Both the position numbers and the translations under genes were made by a program. A stretch of DNA of 64,000 nucleotides from Azospirillum baldaniorum (lineage in GTDB: Bacteria; Pseudomonadota; Alphaproteobacteria; Azospirillales; Azospirillaceae): contig NZ_CP022255.1 of the NCBI RefSeq assembly GCF_003119195.2, positions 186,001 through 250,000 on the forward strand, read 5' to 3'. Of this stretch, positions 51,201-58,831 are shown piece after piece. The notes under the pieces were generated by a model, which ran no database searches, was not told the origin of the DNA, and was given only the letters and a program-made list of their open reading frames with translations. Numbering within the stretch: the first letter of the stretch is position 1; each line of letters starts with the position of its first letter.

Positions 51201-52347
51201 CTCGGCGGCGGGGATGCCGGATTTCCGGGTGGCGGAGGCGCTGTGCCGCCGCGCCCTGACGTTGGTGCCGGGTCATGGCGCCGCCCTGAACGCACTGTCG
51301 GTGCTGTGCCTGGACCTGCGGCGCCTGGAGGAGGCGGAGGCCGGCTTCCGCACGCTCATCGAGCGGAACCCGGAGAGCGCCCAGGCCGGCTTCAACCTGT
51401 CCTTGGTCCTGCTGACCAGCGGCCGGTTGCGCGAAGGGTGGGAGCATTACGAGGAGCGCTGGCGGATCGGCGAGATTCCCGTTCCCAAAGCGCCGGGCCG
51501 GCTGTGGATGGGCGAGCCGCTGGAGGGCCGGAGCATCCTGCTGCACGCCGAACAGGGCCATGGCGACACGCTGCAGTTCGTGCGCTACGCCCCGATGGTG
51601 GCGGAGCGGAGCGGCCGGGTCCATCTGGCCGTCCACAGTGGTCTGCGGCGCCTGATGGAGCGCATTCCCGGACTGGAGGGCGTGTACGACCTGTACGGCA
51701 GGCTGCCGGCGACGGACTTCCATTGCCCGCTGCTCAGCCTGCCGCGGGCCTTCGGAACGGAAATCGGCAGCATTCCCGCGGCGGTCCCCTACCTGAAGTC
51801 CGATCCGGCGGAGGTGGAGCGGTGGCGGGCGCGCTTGCCCGCGGACGGGCGGCTCAAGGTCGGCCTCGTGTGGTCCGGCGATCCGCGCCCGCACAGCCCC
51901 AAGGCCAACGCGGTGGACCGGCGGCGCAGCCTGACGCTGGCCGCTCTGGCCCCGCTGGCCACCGCCGGGGACGCGCTGTTCGTCAGCCTGCAGAAGGGAA
52001 GCCCCGCGGCCCAGGCCAAGGAGCCGCCCCCCGGCATGGACCTGATCGACCCGATGGACGCGGTGACGGATTTCGCGGACACGGCGGCGCTGATGCGTTG
52101 CCTGGACCTGATCGTCACCGTGGACACGTCGGTGGCGCATCTGGCGGGCGGGCTGGGCCTGCCGGTCTGGGTGCTGTCGCGCCACTCCGGCTGCTGGCGT
52201 TGGCTCACCCGGCGGACGGACAGCCCCTGGTACCCGACGCTCCGGCTGTTCCACCAGCCCAGCCCCGGCGATTGGGAGCCGGCCGTCGCCCAACTGGCGG
52301 AAGCGCTGACGGAGCGCGTGCGATCGCACGAAGCCCATCCGGCTTGA
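48268..52347 (+). CDS. TPR protein with two glycosyltransferase-like domains (tandem duplication)
   Basis: A 1359-residue protein built as TPR array, glycosyltransferase-like domain, TPR array, glycosyltransferase-like domain. The two enzyme-like blocks start at G367 and G1087 (GRSILLTAEQGHGDTLHF and GRSILLHAEQGHGDTLQF) and end in VVTVDTSVCHLAGGLGKPVW and IVTVDTSVAHLAGGLGLPVW, the nucleotide-sugar region of GT9/heptosyltransferase-like proteins. TPR units show typical spacing (for example AYPKALAAFG, AEPWVNLAKL). Such proteins glycosylate surface or secreted proteins or lipopolysaccharide. It lies 255 bases after the operon terminator, so it could be host-derived, but modification of the tail fibre or of the producer's surface is worth considering. 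Confidence 0.85.
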   Translation: MPPMPPPLPAGATVNPIADVIRFQRAGHPDAAEALLRTMLSIDGSNEEAWLRLGGMALGDGRNRLAARCFARVMLFAPDRAQAMHNLAEALRMTGRKAQATIAFTRALRLRPAYPKALAAFGLMMMDTGNGRAARHLAARALILDPAFATGWRNLATMLQPMNQPDTVARLLRRAVLSTPDSPSLRAAYGVALCEVKETRRALDALRQAVALAPGLAQAVNHLAFGLMHDGDLEGALRTTGRGRRIDPMAAEADAQDSLTWMMKGEFARGAAAIRRALILDPGNSGILVNVALLLHARNEGKESIRWNKRALRLDPDSTVARFNLSMTLLQRGDFARGWALYEARWSMWGAGYPRYAPAWDGGPLNGRSILLTAEQGHGDTLHFVRYATLLAERGGRVFLHVQPLLKRLLANTPGVTAVFGMDEEPPACDLCAPLLSLPRLVGTRLDSIPDAMPYLRASEGDRPSWRERLAGERRLKVGLVWAGEPRKGDLKANSVDRRRSLTLDALAPLAAIPNIAFHSLQIGEAGAQAKAPPPGMEVIDWTGHIRDFADTAAFIDELDLVVTVDTSVCHLAGGLGKPVWVLSRFDACWRWLGHREDSPWYPTMRLFYQEEPGAWDAPIARLATALAKLVSGGDGSGPAARRTTDRAPDPAGAFRGDPLGAGLQAAVAAHRSGRLTEAAAGYRRALTADPARGDALHLLGLTNLVGGDQAAAERWIDRGVSVEPGRATFRNSLGECRRSADRLEAAVLCFQQAVALDPAYAEPWVNLAKLSVATGRPGDGDRQARRAVHLSPLLPDAWRTLGHAALERGEAGLAERAGRRGLALLPTDGEALGHAARLAGQRGDRELAERLLGRVLRLDPEAAHAWREQADLTLKSGAHAKALPMLQRALALAPDFPEALNNLGGALLGLRRQEEAGRHYRRAIQLRPGYPDPWNNAGSALQERGDTALALDHYRRAVALSPAHPVAYANMGETIRSSAAGMPDFRVAEALCRRALTLVPGHGAALNALSVLCLDLRRLEEAEAGFRTLIERNPESAQAGFNLSLVLLTSGRLREGWEHYEERWRIGEIPVPKAPGRLWMGEPLEGRSILLHAEQGHGDTLQFVRYAPMVAERSGRVHLAVHSGLRRLMERIPGLEGVYDLYGRLPATDFHCPLLSLPRAFGTEIGSIPAAVPYLKSDPAEVERWRARLPADGRLKVGLVWSGDPRPHSPKANAVDRRRSLTLAALAPLATAGDALFVSLQKGSPAAQAKEPPPGMDLIDPMDAVTDFADTAALMRCLDLIVTVDTSVAHLAGGLGLPVWVLSRHSGCWRWLTRRTDSPWYPTLRLFHQPSPGDWEPAVAQLAEALTERVRSHEAHPA
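49366..52290 (+). repeat. 720-codon-spaced internal duplication in the TPR-glycosyltransferase gene
   Basis: The segment 49366-50130 (first glycosyltransferase-like domain) and 51526-52290 (second) align codon by codon with clear nucleotide similarity, for example around the AEQGHGDTL and VDTSV motifs. The TPR arrays before them correspond less well. This points to tandem duplication and fusion of an ancestral TPR-transferase gene. Confidence 0.8.
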
Positions 52348-52374
52348 CCGGGGAGGGCCGTCGCGCGATCGGGT

Positions 52375-53145
52375 TCAGCGGAACCGTCCGCCGCCGTCCA
52401 TGTCGACCACCGAGCCCGACAGGTAGGCGACGCGCGGCGAGCTGAGGAGCGTGACGAGGGAGGCGATCTCGGACGGTTCGGCGAGACGCCCGAAGGGAAG
52501 ATCGCCCAGGGCTTCGGCCCAGCGTTCCTCGTCGTCGAAGCGCGTCTTGGCGCGCTTGCGGTAGACCGCCGCGACCCGGTCGGTGCGCGTCGCCGACGGG
52601 TTCACCCCGAAGACGCGGACGTTCCAGTCGGTGCTGCGGGCGCCCACCGCCTGGGTGAAGGCGATGAGCGCCGCATTGCCCGCCGAGCCGCAGGCATAGT
52701 CCCAGCGCGGCGTCATGCCCATCATGCCGATGACGTTGACGATGGTCCCGCCGCCGCGCTCCCGCATCGCCTCGACGAAGAGCTTCGTCATGTGGATGTA
52801 TCCGAAGACCTTCAGCTGCCACGCCGCTTCCCATTCGGCCATGCCGAGGTCGAGGACGCTGCCGCCGGGGATCGCCCCGGCGTTGTTGACCAGCACGTCG
52901 ATGTCGGGAAGCGCCGCGGCGAGCCGTTCACGGGACGCCCCGTCGGCGAGGTCGGCGGCCATCGTCTCGACCGCCACGCCGTGACGCGCGCGGATGCCCG
53001 CCGCCGCCGTTTCCAGCGCTGCCGCGTCGCGGGCGACCAGGACGGGCAGGGCGCCCTCGGCGGCGAAGGCCTCGGCGCAGGCGAGCCCGATTCCCTTGGA
53101 GCCCCCGGTGACGAGGACCCGCTTGCCGGACAGGTTCAAGTCCAT
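52375..53145 (-). CDS. Short-chain dehydrogenase/reductase with atypical catalytic residues
   Basis: A 256-residue Rossmann protein with the cofactor motif TGGSKGIG (residues 13-20) and NNAG (87-90). In classical SDRs the tetrad is N-S-Y-K; here Y150 is present (WDYACGSAGNAAL) but the lysine position is S154 and the serine position near 137 is N. SDR subfamilies with a Y-x3-S and the GSAGNAAL sequence exist near degradation clusters, so the protein may still work with a different proton relay or bind without oxidoreduction. It is the last gene of the amidase/CoA operon, three bases after the deacetylase gene. Confidence 0.87.
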   Translation of the reverse strand: MDLNLSGKRVLVTGGSKGIGLACAEAFAAEGALPVLVARDAAALETAAAGIRARHGVAVETMAADLADGASRERLAAALPDIDVLVNNAGAIPGGSVLDLGMAEWEAAWQLKVFGYIHMTKLFVEAMRERGGGTIVNVIGMMGMTPRWDYACGSAGNAALIAFTQAVGARSTDWNVRVFGVNPSATRTDRVAAVYRKRAKTRFDDEERWAEALGDLPFGRLAEPSEIASLVTLLSSPRVAYLSGSVVDMDGGGRFR

Positions 53146-53148
53146 CGC

Positions 53149-54039
53149 TCAGCCCCCCGCTTGTTCCGCTGCCGGCTCCGCCGCCGCGTACCAGTCGGCG
53201 ATCTGCGGGCCGGTGGCGAAGGCGACGTGCGGCGAGGCCTGCAACAGGTCCAGCATGGCTTCCAGCTCGTGCAGCCGGTGCGGCACCGCAATCAGGTGCG
53301 GGTGCAGGCCGATGGCCAGGACGCGCGGGTTCTCCACGCATTCCCGCTCGAACAGCCGCAGGGTGTGGCCGAGCCGGCTCAGCATCTCCCCCGTCGCGTG
53401 CTTTTCGATGGCGTAGACGATGGAGTCGTTGATCTCCAGGTTGTAGGGCATGGCGAGCAGCGGGCCGTGCGCGGTGCGCATCCAACTCGGCAGGTCGTCC
53501 ACCACCCAGTCGAACACATGGTCGATGCCCTGGCGGCGCAGCAGGTCGGGCGTCTGCACCGTCTCGCGCAGGCCGGGGCTCAGCCAGCCGCGCGGGCGCG
53601 TGCCGGTGAAGCGCTCGATGCGGTCCAGCGCCGCCTCGATCAACGCCTCCTCGCCGTCTCCGGCGTGGTTGATCGCCTTCTGGTGCATGCCGTGGCCGAT
53701 GAACTCCCAGCCGGCGGCGAGCATGGCCTCGGCGGCCTGCGGGTAGGCGTCGATGACGCCGGCGTTGAGGCTGGTCGAGGCGGGCACGCCGCGGTCGCGG
53801 AACAGCGTCAGGATGCGCGGCAGGCCGCTGCGCATGCCGTAGTCGGCCCAGCTGAAGTTCGGCACGTCCGGCACCGTCTCCCGCCCGTGGGGCGGGGTGA
53901 TGATGGTGCGTGGCATCGCCTCGTCGAAGCGCCAGTTCTCCACGTTGACGACCAGATGGGCGATGATCCGCCGCCCCTGGAAGTCCGGCAACGCCGGCCG
54001 AGCGTCGGACAGGCGGTAGCTGATCCGGGGGTTGGTCAT
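53149..54039 (-). CDS. Polysaccharide deacetylase family protein, PuuE/allantoinase-like
   Basis: A 296-residue NodB-fold protein (TIM-like barrel). The usual first motif TFDDG is replaced by VNVENWRF, and the protein keeps GWEFIGHGMHQKAI and RGWLSPGLRET, the arrangement of the PuuE/cytosolic deacetylase subgroup rather than of cell-wall deacetylases. Members open ring amides such as allantoin or act on small N-acyl compounds. There is no signal peptide, so it acts in the cytoplasm. It overlaps the ATPase gene stop by four bases (ATGA) and sits in the import operon, suggesting it processes the imported molecule. Confidence 0.8.
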   Translation of the reverse strand: MTNPRISYRLSDARPALPDFQGRRIIAHLVVNVENWRFDEAMPRTIITPPHGRETVPDVPNFSWADYGMRSGLPRILTLFRDRGVPASTSLNAGVIDAYPQAAEAMLAAGWEFIGHGMHQKAINHAGDGEEALIEAALDRIERFTGTRPRGWLSPGLRETVQTPDLLRRQGIDHVFDWVVDDLPSWMRTAHGPLLAMPYNLEINDSIVYAIEKHATGEMLSRLGHTLRLFERECVENPRVLAIGLHPHLIAVPHRLHELEAMLDLLQASPHVAFATGPQIADWYAAAEPAAEQAGG

Positions 54040-54803
54040 GCGTGTTCCTTCTGCGCTTCGCGCATCTCGGCCATGATGGCGGCCTTGTGCCGGATGAAGG
54101 CCGGGTCGGTCAGCTGGTCCACCGAGCGGGGCCGCGGCAGGTCCACGGTGATCTCGCGGGTGATCCGCCCCGGCCGGGCCGACATGATGCAGATGCGGTC
54201 GGCGAGCAGGATCGCCTCGTCGATGTCGTGCGTGACGAACAGAACCGTGGTGCCGAGCGTCTGCCAGACGTCGAGCAGAAGCTGCTGCATGCTCATGCGA
54301 GTCTGGGCGTCGAGCGCGCCGAACGGCTCGTCCATCAGCAGCGCCTTGGGGTCCATGACCAGGGCGCGGGCGATGCCGACGCGCTGGCGCATGCCGCCGG
54401 AAAGCTGCGAGGGCAGGGCGCTGGCGAAGCGCTCCAGCCCGACGAGGCGGAGCAGCTCGCGGATCTTCGGCTCGTATTCGGCGCGCGGGCGCTTCTGGAC
54501 GCTCGGCCCGAAGGCGATGTTCTGCTCCACCGTCAGCCAGGGCAGCAGGGCCGCCTCCTGGAAGACGACGGCGCGTTCCGGGCCGGGGCTGTCGACCGTG
54601 CCGCCGTTGAAGGACAGCGCGCCGGAGGTCATCTCCTCGAAGCCGGCGATAAGGTTGAGCAGGGTGGATTTGCCGCAGCCCGAGGGGCCGAGCAGGGCGA
54701 CGAACTCGCCCTCGCCGATGTCGAGGTTGACGCGGTCGAGCGCGATGACCGGTTGCTTGCCGGGGTAGGTCTTCACGACCTCGCGGAAACGAATGGTGCC
54801 CAT
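54036..54803 (-). CDS. ABC transporter ATP-binding protein, SsuB/TauB type
   Basis: A 255-residue ATPase with Walker A (GPSGCGKSTLLN), signature (LSGGMRQRVGIARAL), Walker B (ALLMDEPFGALD) and switch VTHDIDEA. It belongs to the nitrate/sulfonate/taurine group. It is the energising subunit for the permease and binding protein encoded just upstream (reverse strand). Length and motifs are standard. Only one permease gene is present, so the channel is probably a homodimer. Confidence 0.93.
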   Translation of the reverse strand: MGTIRFREVVKTYPGKQPVIALDRVNLDIGEGEFVALLGPSGCGKSTLLNLIAGFEEMTSGALSFNGGTVDSPGPERAVVFQEAALLPWLTVEQNIAFGPSVQKRPRAEYEPKIRELLRLVGLERFASALPSQLSGGMRQRVGIARALVMDPKALLMDEPFGALDAQTRMSMQQLLLDVWQTLGTTVLFVTHDIDEAILLADRICIMSARPGRITREITVDLPRPRSVDQLTDPAFIRHKAAIMAEMREAQKEHA

Positions 54804-54818
54804 GTGTGTCTCCGTGCT

Positions 54819-55703
54819 TCAGCGCGAGGCGGATTGGAGCCGGCGCCAGCGCAGGGCCCAGTGCTCGACGGTGACGATCAGGCGGTCGCTCAGCAGGCCC
54901 ATGGCCCCGATCGACAGCATGTCGGCGATGACCACGTCCATGCGGCCGACGTAGTAGGCGTCCCACAGCACGTAGCCGAGCCCCGACTTGACCGCGACCA
55001 TCTCGGAGACGATGACCGCCGTCCAGGCGATGCCCAGACCGATGCGCAGCCCCGTGAAGATCGCCGGCAGCGCCGCCGGCAGGACCACGCGCCGCAGCAC
55101 GTCGAACCGGCTGGCCCCCATCATCTCGGCCGCCCGGATCCAGTTGCGGTCGACGTCGCGGGCGCCGTGCGTGGCGTTCACCACGATCGGGTAGAAGCCG
55201 CCGAGGGCGATCAGGAAAATCGCGCCCATGTCCTGGATGCCGAACACGGCGATGGAGAAGGGCAGCCACGCGGTAATGGGGATGGGGCGCAGAAGCTGGA
55301 TCGTCGGGTCCACCGTGCCGGACACGGCGCGGCTCCAGCCGATCATCACCCCCGCCGGGATGCCGATGGCCATGGCGAGCACGAAGCCCTGCGCGACGCG
55401 CATCGACGAGAACAGCACGTTGCTCAGCCAAGTGCCGCTGTAGGGGTTGAGGCCCATGCCCTGCGGGCCGAAGGCCCAGACGACCCAAGCGTCCCACACC
55501 CGGTCGGGCGTCGGCAGCACACCCCCGGCCAGCGAGCCGCCCGATCCGGCGAGCTGCCACACCGCGATCACCAGGACGGGCAGCAGCGCCGCGCGCATCG
55601 CCGCACCGGTGCGTCCCGCCGGGAACAGGCCCCGGCTCTTCACCTTGGGAGCCGCCGGCACGGGGGCCGCGTCCAGAGCTCTTGCGGGCGCGTCATTCAT
55701 CAC
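54819..55703 (-). CDS. ABC transporter permease, SsuC/TauC type
   Basis: A 294-residue membrane protein with a soluble Pro/Ala-rich N-terminus (~residues 1-35) and about six hydrophobic helices. The EAA-type loop lies at EMMGASRFDVLRRVVLPAALP. It is encoded between the binding protein and the ATPase, 15 bases before the latter, with a GGAGTGATG-like ribosome context at its start. The substrate is unknown. Confidence 0.92.
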   Translation of the reverse strand: MMNDAPARALDAAPVPAAPKVKSRGLFPAGRTGAAMRAALLPVLVIAVWQLAGSGGSLAGGVLPTPDRVWDAWVVWAFGPQGMGLNPYSGTWLSNVLFSSMRVAQGFVLAMAIGIPAGVMIGWSRAVSGTVDPTIQLLRPIPITAWLPFSIAVFGIQDMGAIFLIALGGFYPIVVNATHGARDVDRNWIRAAEMMGASRFDVLRRVVLPAALPAIFTGLRIGLGIAWTAVIVSEMVAVKSGLGYVLWDAYYVGRMDVVIADMLSIGAMGLLSDRLIVTVEHWALRWRRLQSASR

Positions 55704-55778
55704 TCCAGTCCTCCGCCATTCTTGTCGCCGCCACGCTGTCGGAAGGCCGCCCGCCGGAGCGGGCGGCGGCGTTCCAAA

Positions 55779-56765
55779 TCACTGAGCCTTCTCGACGAAG
55801 GAGGCGTCCCAGTACTTCTCGATGTCGCCCGACACGTCCTTCGGAATGACGCCCAGCTCGTTGAAGGCCTTGGCCTGACGCTTGATCTGGTCGACCGTGG
55901 TGACGGAGCCAAGCTCGATCACCTTGGACGCCTCGGCGGCGAGCTTGGTGTCGAGGCCGGTCAGCGACGCGTAGGCCTTGGTGAACTCGTCCGGCGAGGC
56001 GGCGAGCTTCTTCTGCGCCTGCAGATAGGCCCAGACGAATCGCTCCATGGCGGGGCGCTTCTCGGCCATCGACTTGCGGTTGGCGGCCAGCATGCCGAGC
56101 TCCGCGCCGACCGATTTGGACTGGCTGTATTCGAGATTCTTGGCGAAGAAGCCGTAGCCTTCCATCACCGGGATGGATTCGAAGGGCTCCCAGGTGACGA
56201 TGGCGTCGACCTCGCCGCGCTGCAGGGCCTGGTCGAAGTTGGCGCCGCCGCCCTGGATGTTCACGGCCTGGAAGCTGTTGTAGGGGATGTTCTTCTCGGT
56301 CAAGGTCGCGGCGAACTGGAACCACACCGCCGAACCGGGGGCGATGGCGACCTTCTTGCCCTTCAGGTCGTCCCAGCTGTCGAGTTTGACGCCCTTGCGG
56401 CCGATCACGTATTTCGGGGAGCTGCCGACGCCCATGATGCCGACCATGTCGGTGGCGCCCTGGGCCAGCGAGATCGCGAGGTCGGCCGGTCCGACGGTGG
56501 CCATGTCGAGGGAGCCGGCGAGAAGCGCGGTGCGCGCGTCGGCGTAACGGGCGAACTCGACCGTCTTCAGCTCGACTCCGAGCTTCTTGAGGTCGTCGGT
56601 GATCATCACCACCGGGGCGAGATGGCCCACCTTCTGATAGCCCACCGTCAGCTCGACCGGCTTCGGCAGGGGAGCGGGTTCCGCCGCGCGTGCGGCGGGC
56701 GACAATGCCAGACATCCGGCGATGACCGCGCCGATGGTGTTGAGACCCAGATGCTTCCAGTTCAT
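55779..56765 (-). CDS. ABC transporter substrate-binding protein, SsuA/TauA type
   Basis: A 328-residue secreted protein with a signal peptide (MNWKHLGLNTIGAVIAGCLA, cleavage after ARA near residue 27). The mature part begins VELTVGYQKVGHLAPVVM, typical of aliphatic sulfonate or nitrate-type binding proteins. GGGAGACAAG precedes the start. It is the fourth gene of the operon and probably captures the amide or carboxylate compound that the amidase and CoA enzymes process. Confidence 0.92.
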   Translation of the reverse strand: MNWKHLGLNTIGAVIAGCLALSPAARAAEPAPLPKPVELTVGYQKVGHLAPVVMITDDLKKLGVELKTVEFARYADARTALLAGSLDMATVGPADLAISLAQGATDMVGIMGVGSSPKYVIGRKGVKLDSWDDLKGKKVAIAPGSAVWFQFAATLTEKNIPYNSFQAVNIQGGGANFDQALQRGEVDAIVTWEPFESIPVMEGYGFFAKNLEYSQSKSVGAELGMLAANRKSMAEKRPAMERFVWAYLQAQKKLAASPDEFTKAYASLTGLDTKLAAEASKVIELGSVTTVDQIKRQAKAFNELGVIPKDVSGDIEKYWDASFVEKAQ

Positions 56766-56816
56766 GACTTGTCTCCCTGTTTATGGTTCGCCGCCCCGTG
56801 GGGCCGATCCTCCGCC

Positions 56817-57638
56817 TTACTCTCCCTTGAAACCGGGTTCTCTTTTTTGCGCGAAGGCGGCACGCCCCTCCGCGTAATCGGCGCTGGCGAAGCAGCGGGC
56901 GACCAGCGCGTCCACCGCTTCGGTGTCGGCCGGACCGTCGGTCCGCAGCGCTTCCAGCATGGCCCGTTTCGCCGCGCGCAGCGTCAGCGGCGCGTTTCCG
57001 GCGATCAGGCCGAGATAGTCCTCCACCGCGCCGTCGAAGGCGGACGCTGGGGCCACGCGCTGGACGATGCCGAGGCTTGCCGCCTCGTCCGCCGTCACGA
57101 CGCGCGCGCTGAACAGCAGGTCGGCGGCGGCAGCAGCACCCATCCGCTGCACGACGAGGCGCACCAGGGGGAAGCCGTAGCCGAGCCCGAGCCGGGCGCC
57201 CGGCATGCGGAAGCGGGCGCCGTCGTCGCTGAGCCGCAGGTCGCAGCACAGAGCCAGCTCCAGCCCGCCGCCGAAGCAGATGCCGCGGATGGCGGCGACC
57301 GTGGGCACCGGGGCGTTGAGGAGCGCCTCGGTCGCTGCCGACACGGCTTCCTCATAGGCGGCCGCCTGGGCGGCATCGGCGCGGACGGTGCCGAATTCGG
57401 AGATGTCGGCCCCGGCGGAGAAGGCGCGCTCCCCGGCACCACGGACCAGCAGGACGCGGACCGCGGGGTCGGCCACGGCGCGGCCGATGCGCTCGGGCAG
57501 GGAGCGCCACATCTCCAGCGTCATCGCGTTCAGCCGCCGGGGCTGGTCGAGAGTCAGGCGGGCGATCCCGCCCGACACGTCGAGCCCCACCACGCCGCCG
57601 GCCATGATCTCCGGAGCTCCCGGTTCCTGCTCGGCCAT
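56817..57638 (-). CDS. Enoyl-CoA hydratase/isomerase (crotonase) family protein
   Basis: A 273-residue crotonase-fold protein. It shows the oxyanion-hole strands GAGERAFSAGADISEF and AIRGICFGGGLELALCCDLR and the usual C-terminal helical trimerisation part. The positions of the two catalytic glutamates of classic hydratases are not clearly preserved in the sequence I read (PGARLGLGYGFPLV region), so hydratase versus isomerase or hydrolase cannot be set. It follows the class III CoA-transferase, overlapping it by one base. Confidence 0.88.
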   Translation of the reverse strand: MAEQEPGAPEIMAGGVVGLDVSGGIARLTLDQPRRLNAMTLEMWRSLPERIGRAVADPAVRVLLVRGAGERAFSAGADISEFGTVRADAAQAAAYEEAVSAATEALLNAPVPTVAAIRGICFGGGLELALCCDLRLSDDGARFRMPGARLGLGYGFPLVRLVVQRMGAAAAADLLFSARVVTADEAASLGIVQRVAPASAFDGAVEDYLGLIAGNAPLTLRAAKRAMLEALRTDGPADTEAVDALVARCFASADYAEGRAAFAQKREPGFKGE

Positions 57639-58831
57639 CAGACGATCCCCTGCGCCTTGAGGGCGGCGACGTCCGCCGGGGACAGGCCGATGGCGCCCAG
57701 CACCTCCGCCGTGTGCTCGCCCGCGTCGGGGGCGGGCCGCTCGATGCGGGCGGGGGTGCGCGACAGGCCGACGGGCTGTCCGACGAGGCGCATGGCGCCG
57801 CGGGCGGGATGCTCGCAGGGCACGGCGATGCCGAGATGCCCGACCTGCGGGTCGGCGAAGACCTCATCCATGCGGTAGATCGGTCCCGCCGGAACCCCTT
57901 CCTCCTCCAGCCGTGCCAGCCAGTCCGCCGTCTTGCGCGTGCGGAACACCTCCTCCAGCAGCGGCTTGAGCGTCGGGCGATTGCGGAAGCGCTGCTCCTG
58001 CGTGGCGAACTCGGGGGCGTCGGCGAGGTCCTCGCGCTCGATGGCCCGGCAGAAGGACTGCCACTGCCCGTCGCCGCCGACGCCGATGTTCAGGTGGCCG
58101 TCGGCCGTCGCCATCACGCCCATGGGGGTCGAATAGGGGTGGTCGTTGCCCGCCGGCTGCGGCACCTCGCCCTCCACCAGATAGCGGGCGGCCTGGAAGT
58201 CCATCAGGGCGATCTGGGATTCCAGAAGCGAGGTCTGGACCCACTGCCCCTCACCGGAGCGGTCGCGTTCCGACAGGGCGACCAGGATGCCGATGGCGGC
58301 GTAGAGGCCGGAGGCGCTGTCGGCGACCGCGATGCCCGCCCGCACCGGTCCCTGTCCGGGAAGGCCGGTGACGCTCATCAGGCCGCCCATGCCCTGGGCG
58401 ATCTGGTCGAAGCCGGCGCGCTCGCGGTAGGGGCCGGTCTGGCCGTAGCCGGAGATGGAGGCCAGGATGATCCGCGGATTCACCGCCCGCAGCGCGTCGT
58501 AGCCGATGCCGAGCCGGTCCTTGACGTCGGGCCGGTAGTTCTCGACCACCACGTCCGCCGTGCGCACCAGCTCCAGGAACAGGTCGCGGCCCTGCGGGGT
58601 GCGGAGGTTGAGCGACAGCGACCGCTTGTTGCGGTGCAGGTTCAGCATGTCGTAGCCGTGCCGGGGGCCGCTCATCCCCTCGTTGCGGTCGACGCCCGGC
58701 GGCGCCTCGACCTTGATGACGTCCGCCCCGAAGTCGGCGAGCACGCGGCAGCAGGTCGGGCCGGCGCGCACGCGCGTGAGATCCAGGACTCGGATGTGCT
58801 CAAGAGCTTTTGCGGGTTCGGATCGGGTCAT
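57638..58831 (-). CDS. Class III CoA-transferase (CaiB/BaiF/FRC family)
   Basis: A 397-residue enzyme moving CoA between carboxylates. It starts ALEHIRVLDLTRVRAGPTC, contains the CoA-binding LHRNKRSLSLNLRTPQGR segment and the catalytic aspartate in GIAVADSASGLYAA. These enzymes activate a carboxylate using CoA from a thioester. It is coupled to the amidase gene by a four-base overlap and to the crotonase gene by one base. Together with the amidase it suggests hydrolysis of an amide followed by CoA activation of the released acid. Confidence 0.93.
   Translation of the reverse strand: MTRSEPAKALEHIRVLDLTRVRAGPTCCRVLADFGADVIKVEAPPGVDRNEGMSGPRHGYDMLNLHRNKRSLSLNLRTPQGRDLFLELVRTADVVVENYRPDVKDRLGIGYDALRAVNPRIILASISGYGQTGPYRERAGFDQIAQGMGGLMSVTGLPGQGPVRAGIAVADSASGLYAAIGILVALSERDRSGEGQWVQTSLLESQIALMDFQAARYLVEGEVPQPAGNDHPYSTPMGVMATADGHLNIGVGGDGQWQSFCRAIEREDLADAPEFATQEQRFRNRPTLKPLLEEVFRTRKTADWLARLEEEGVPAGPIYRMDEVFADPQVGHLGIAVPCEHPARGAMRLVGQPVGLSRTPARIERPAPDAGEHTAEVLGAIGLSPADVAALKAQGIV

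Noticed and set aside
54042-57878. 1278-codon open frame antisense to the ABC transporter and crotonase genes
   Set aside because: No motif or signal; composition is that of a high-GC shadow frame, and the opposite strand carries five well-supported genes.
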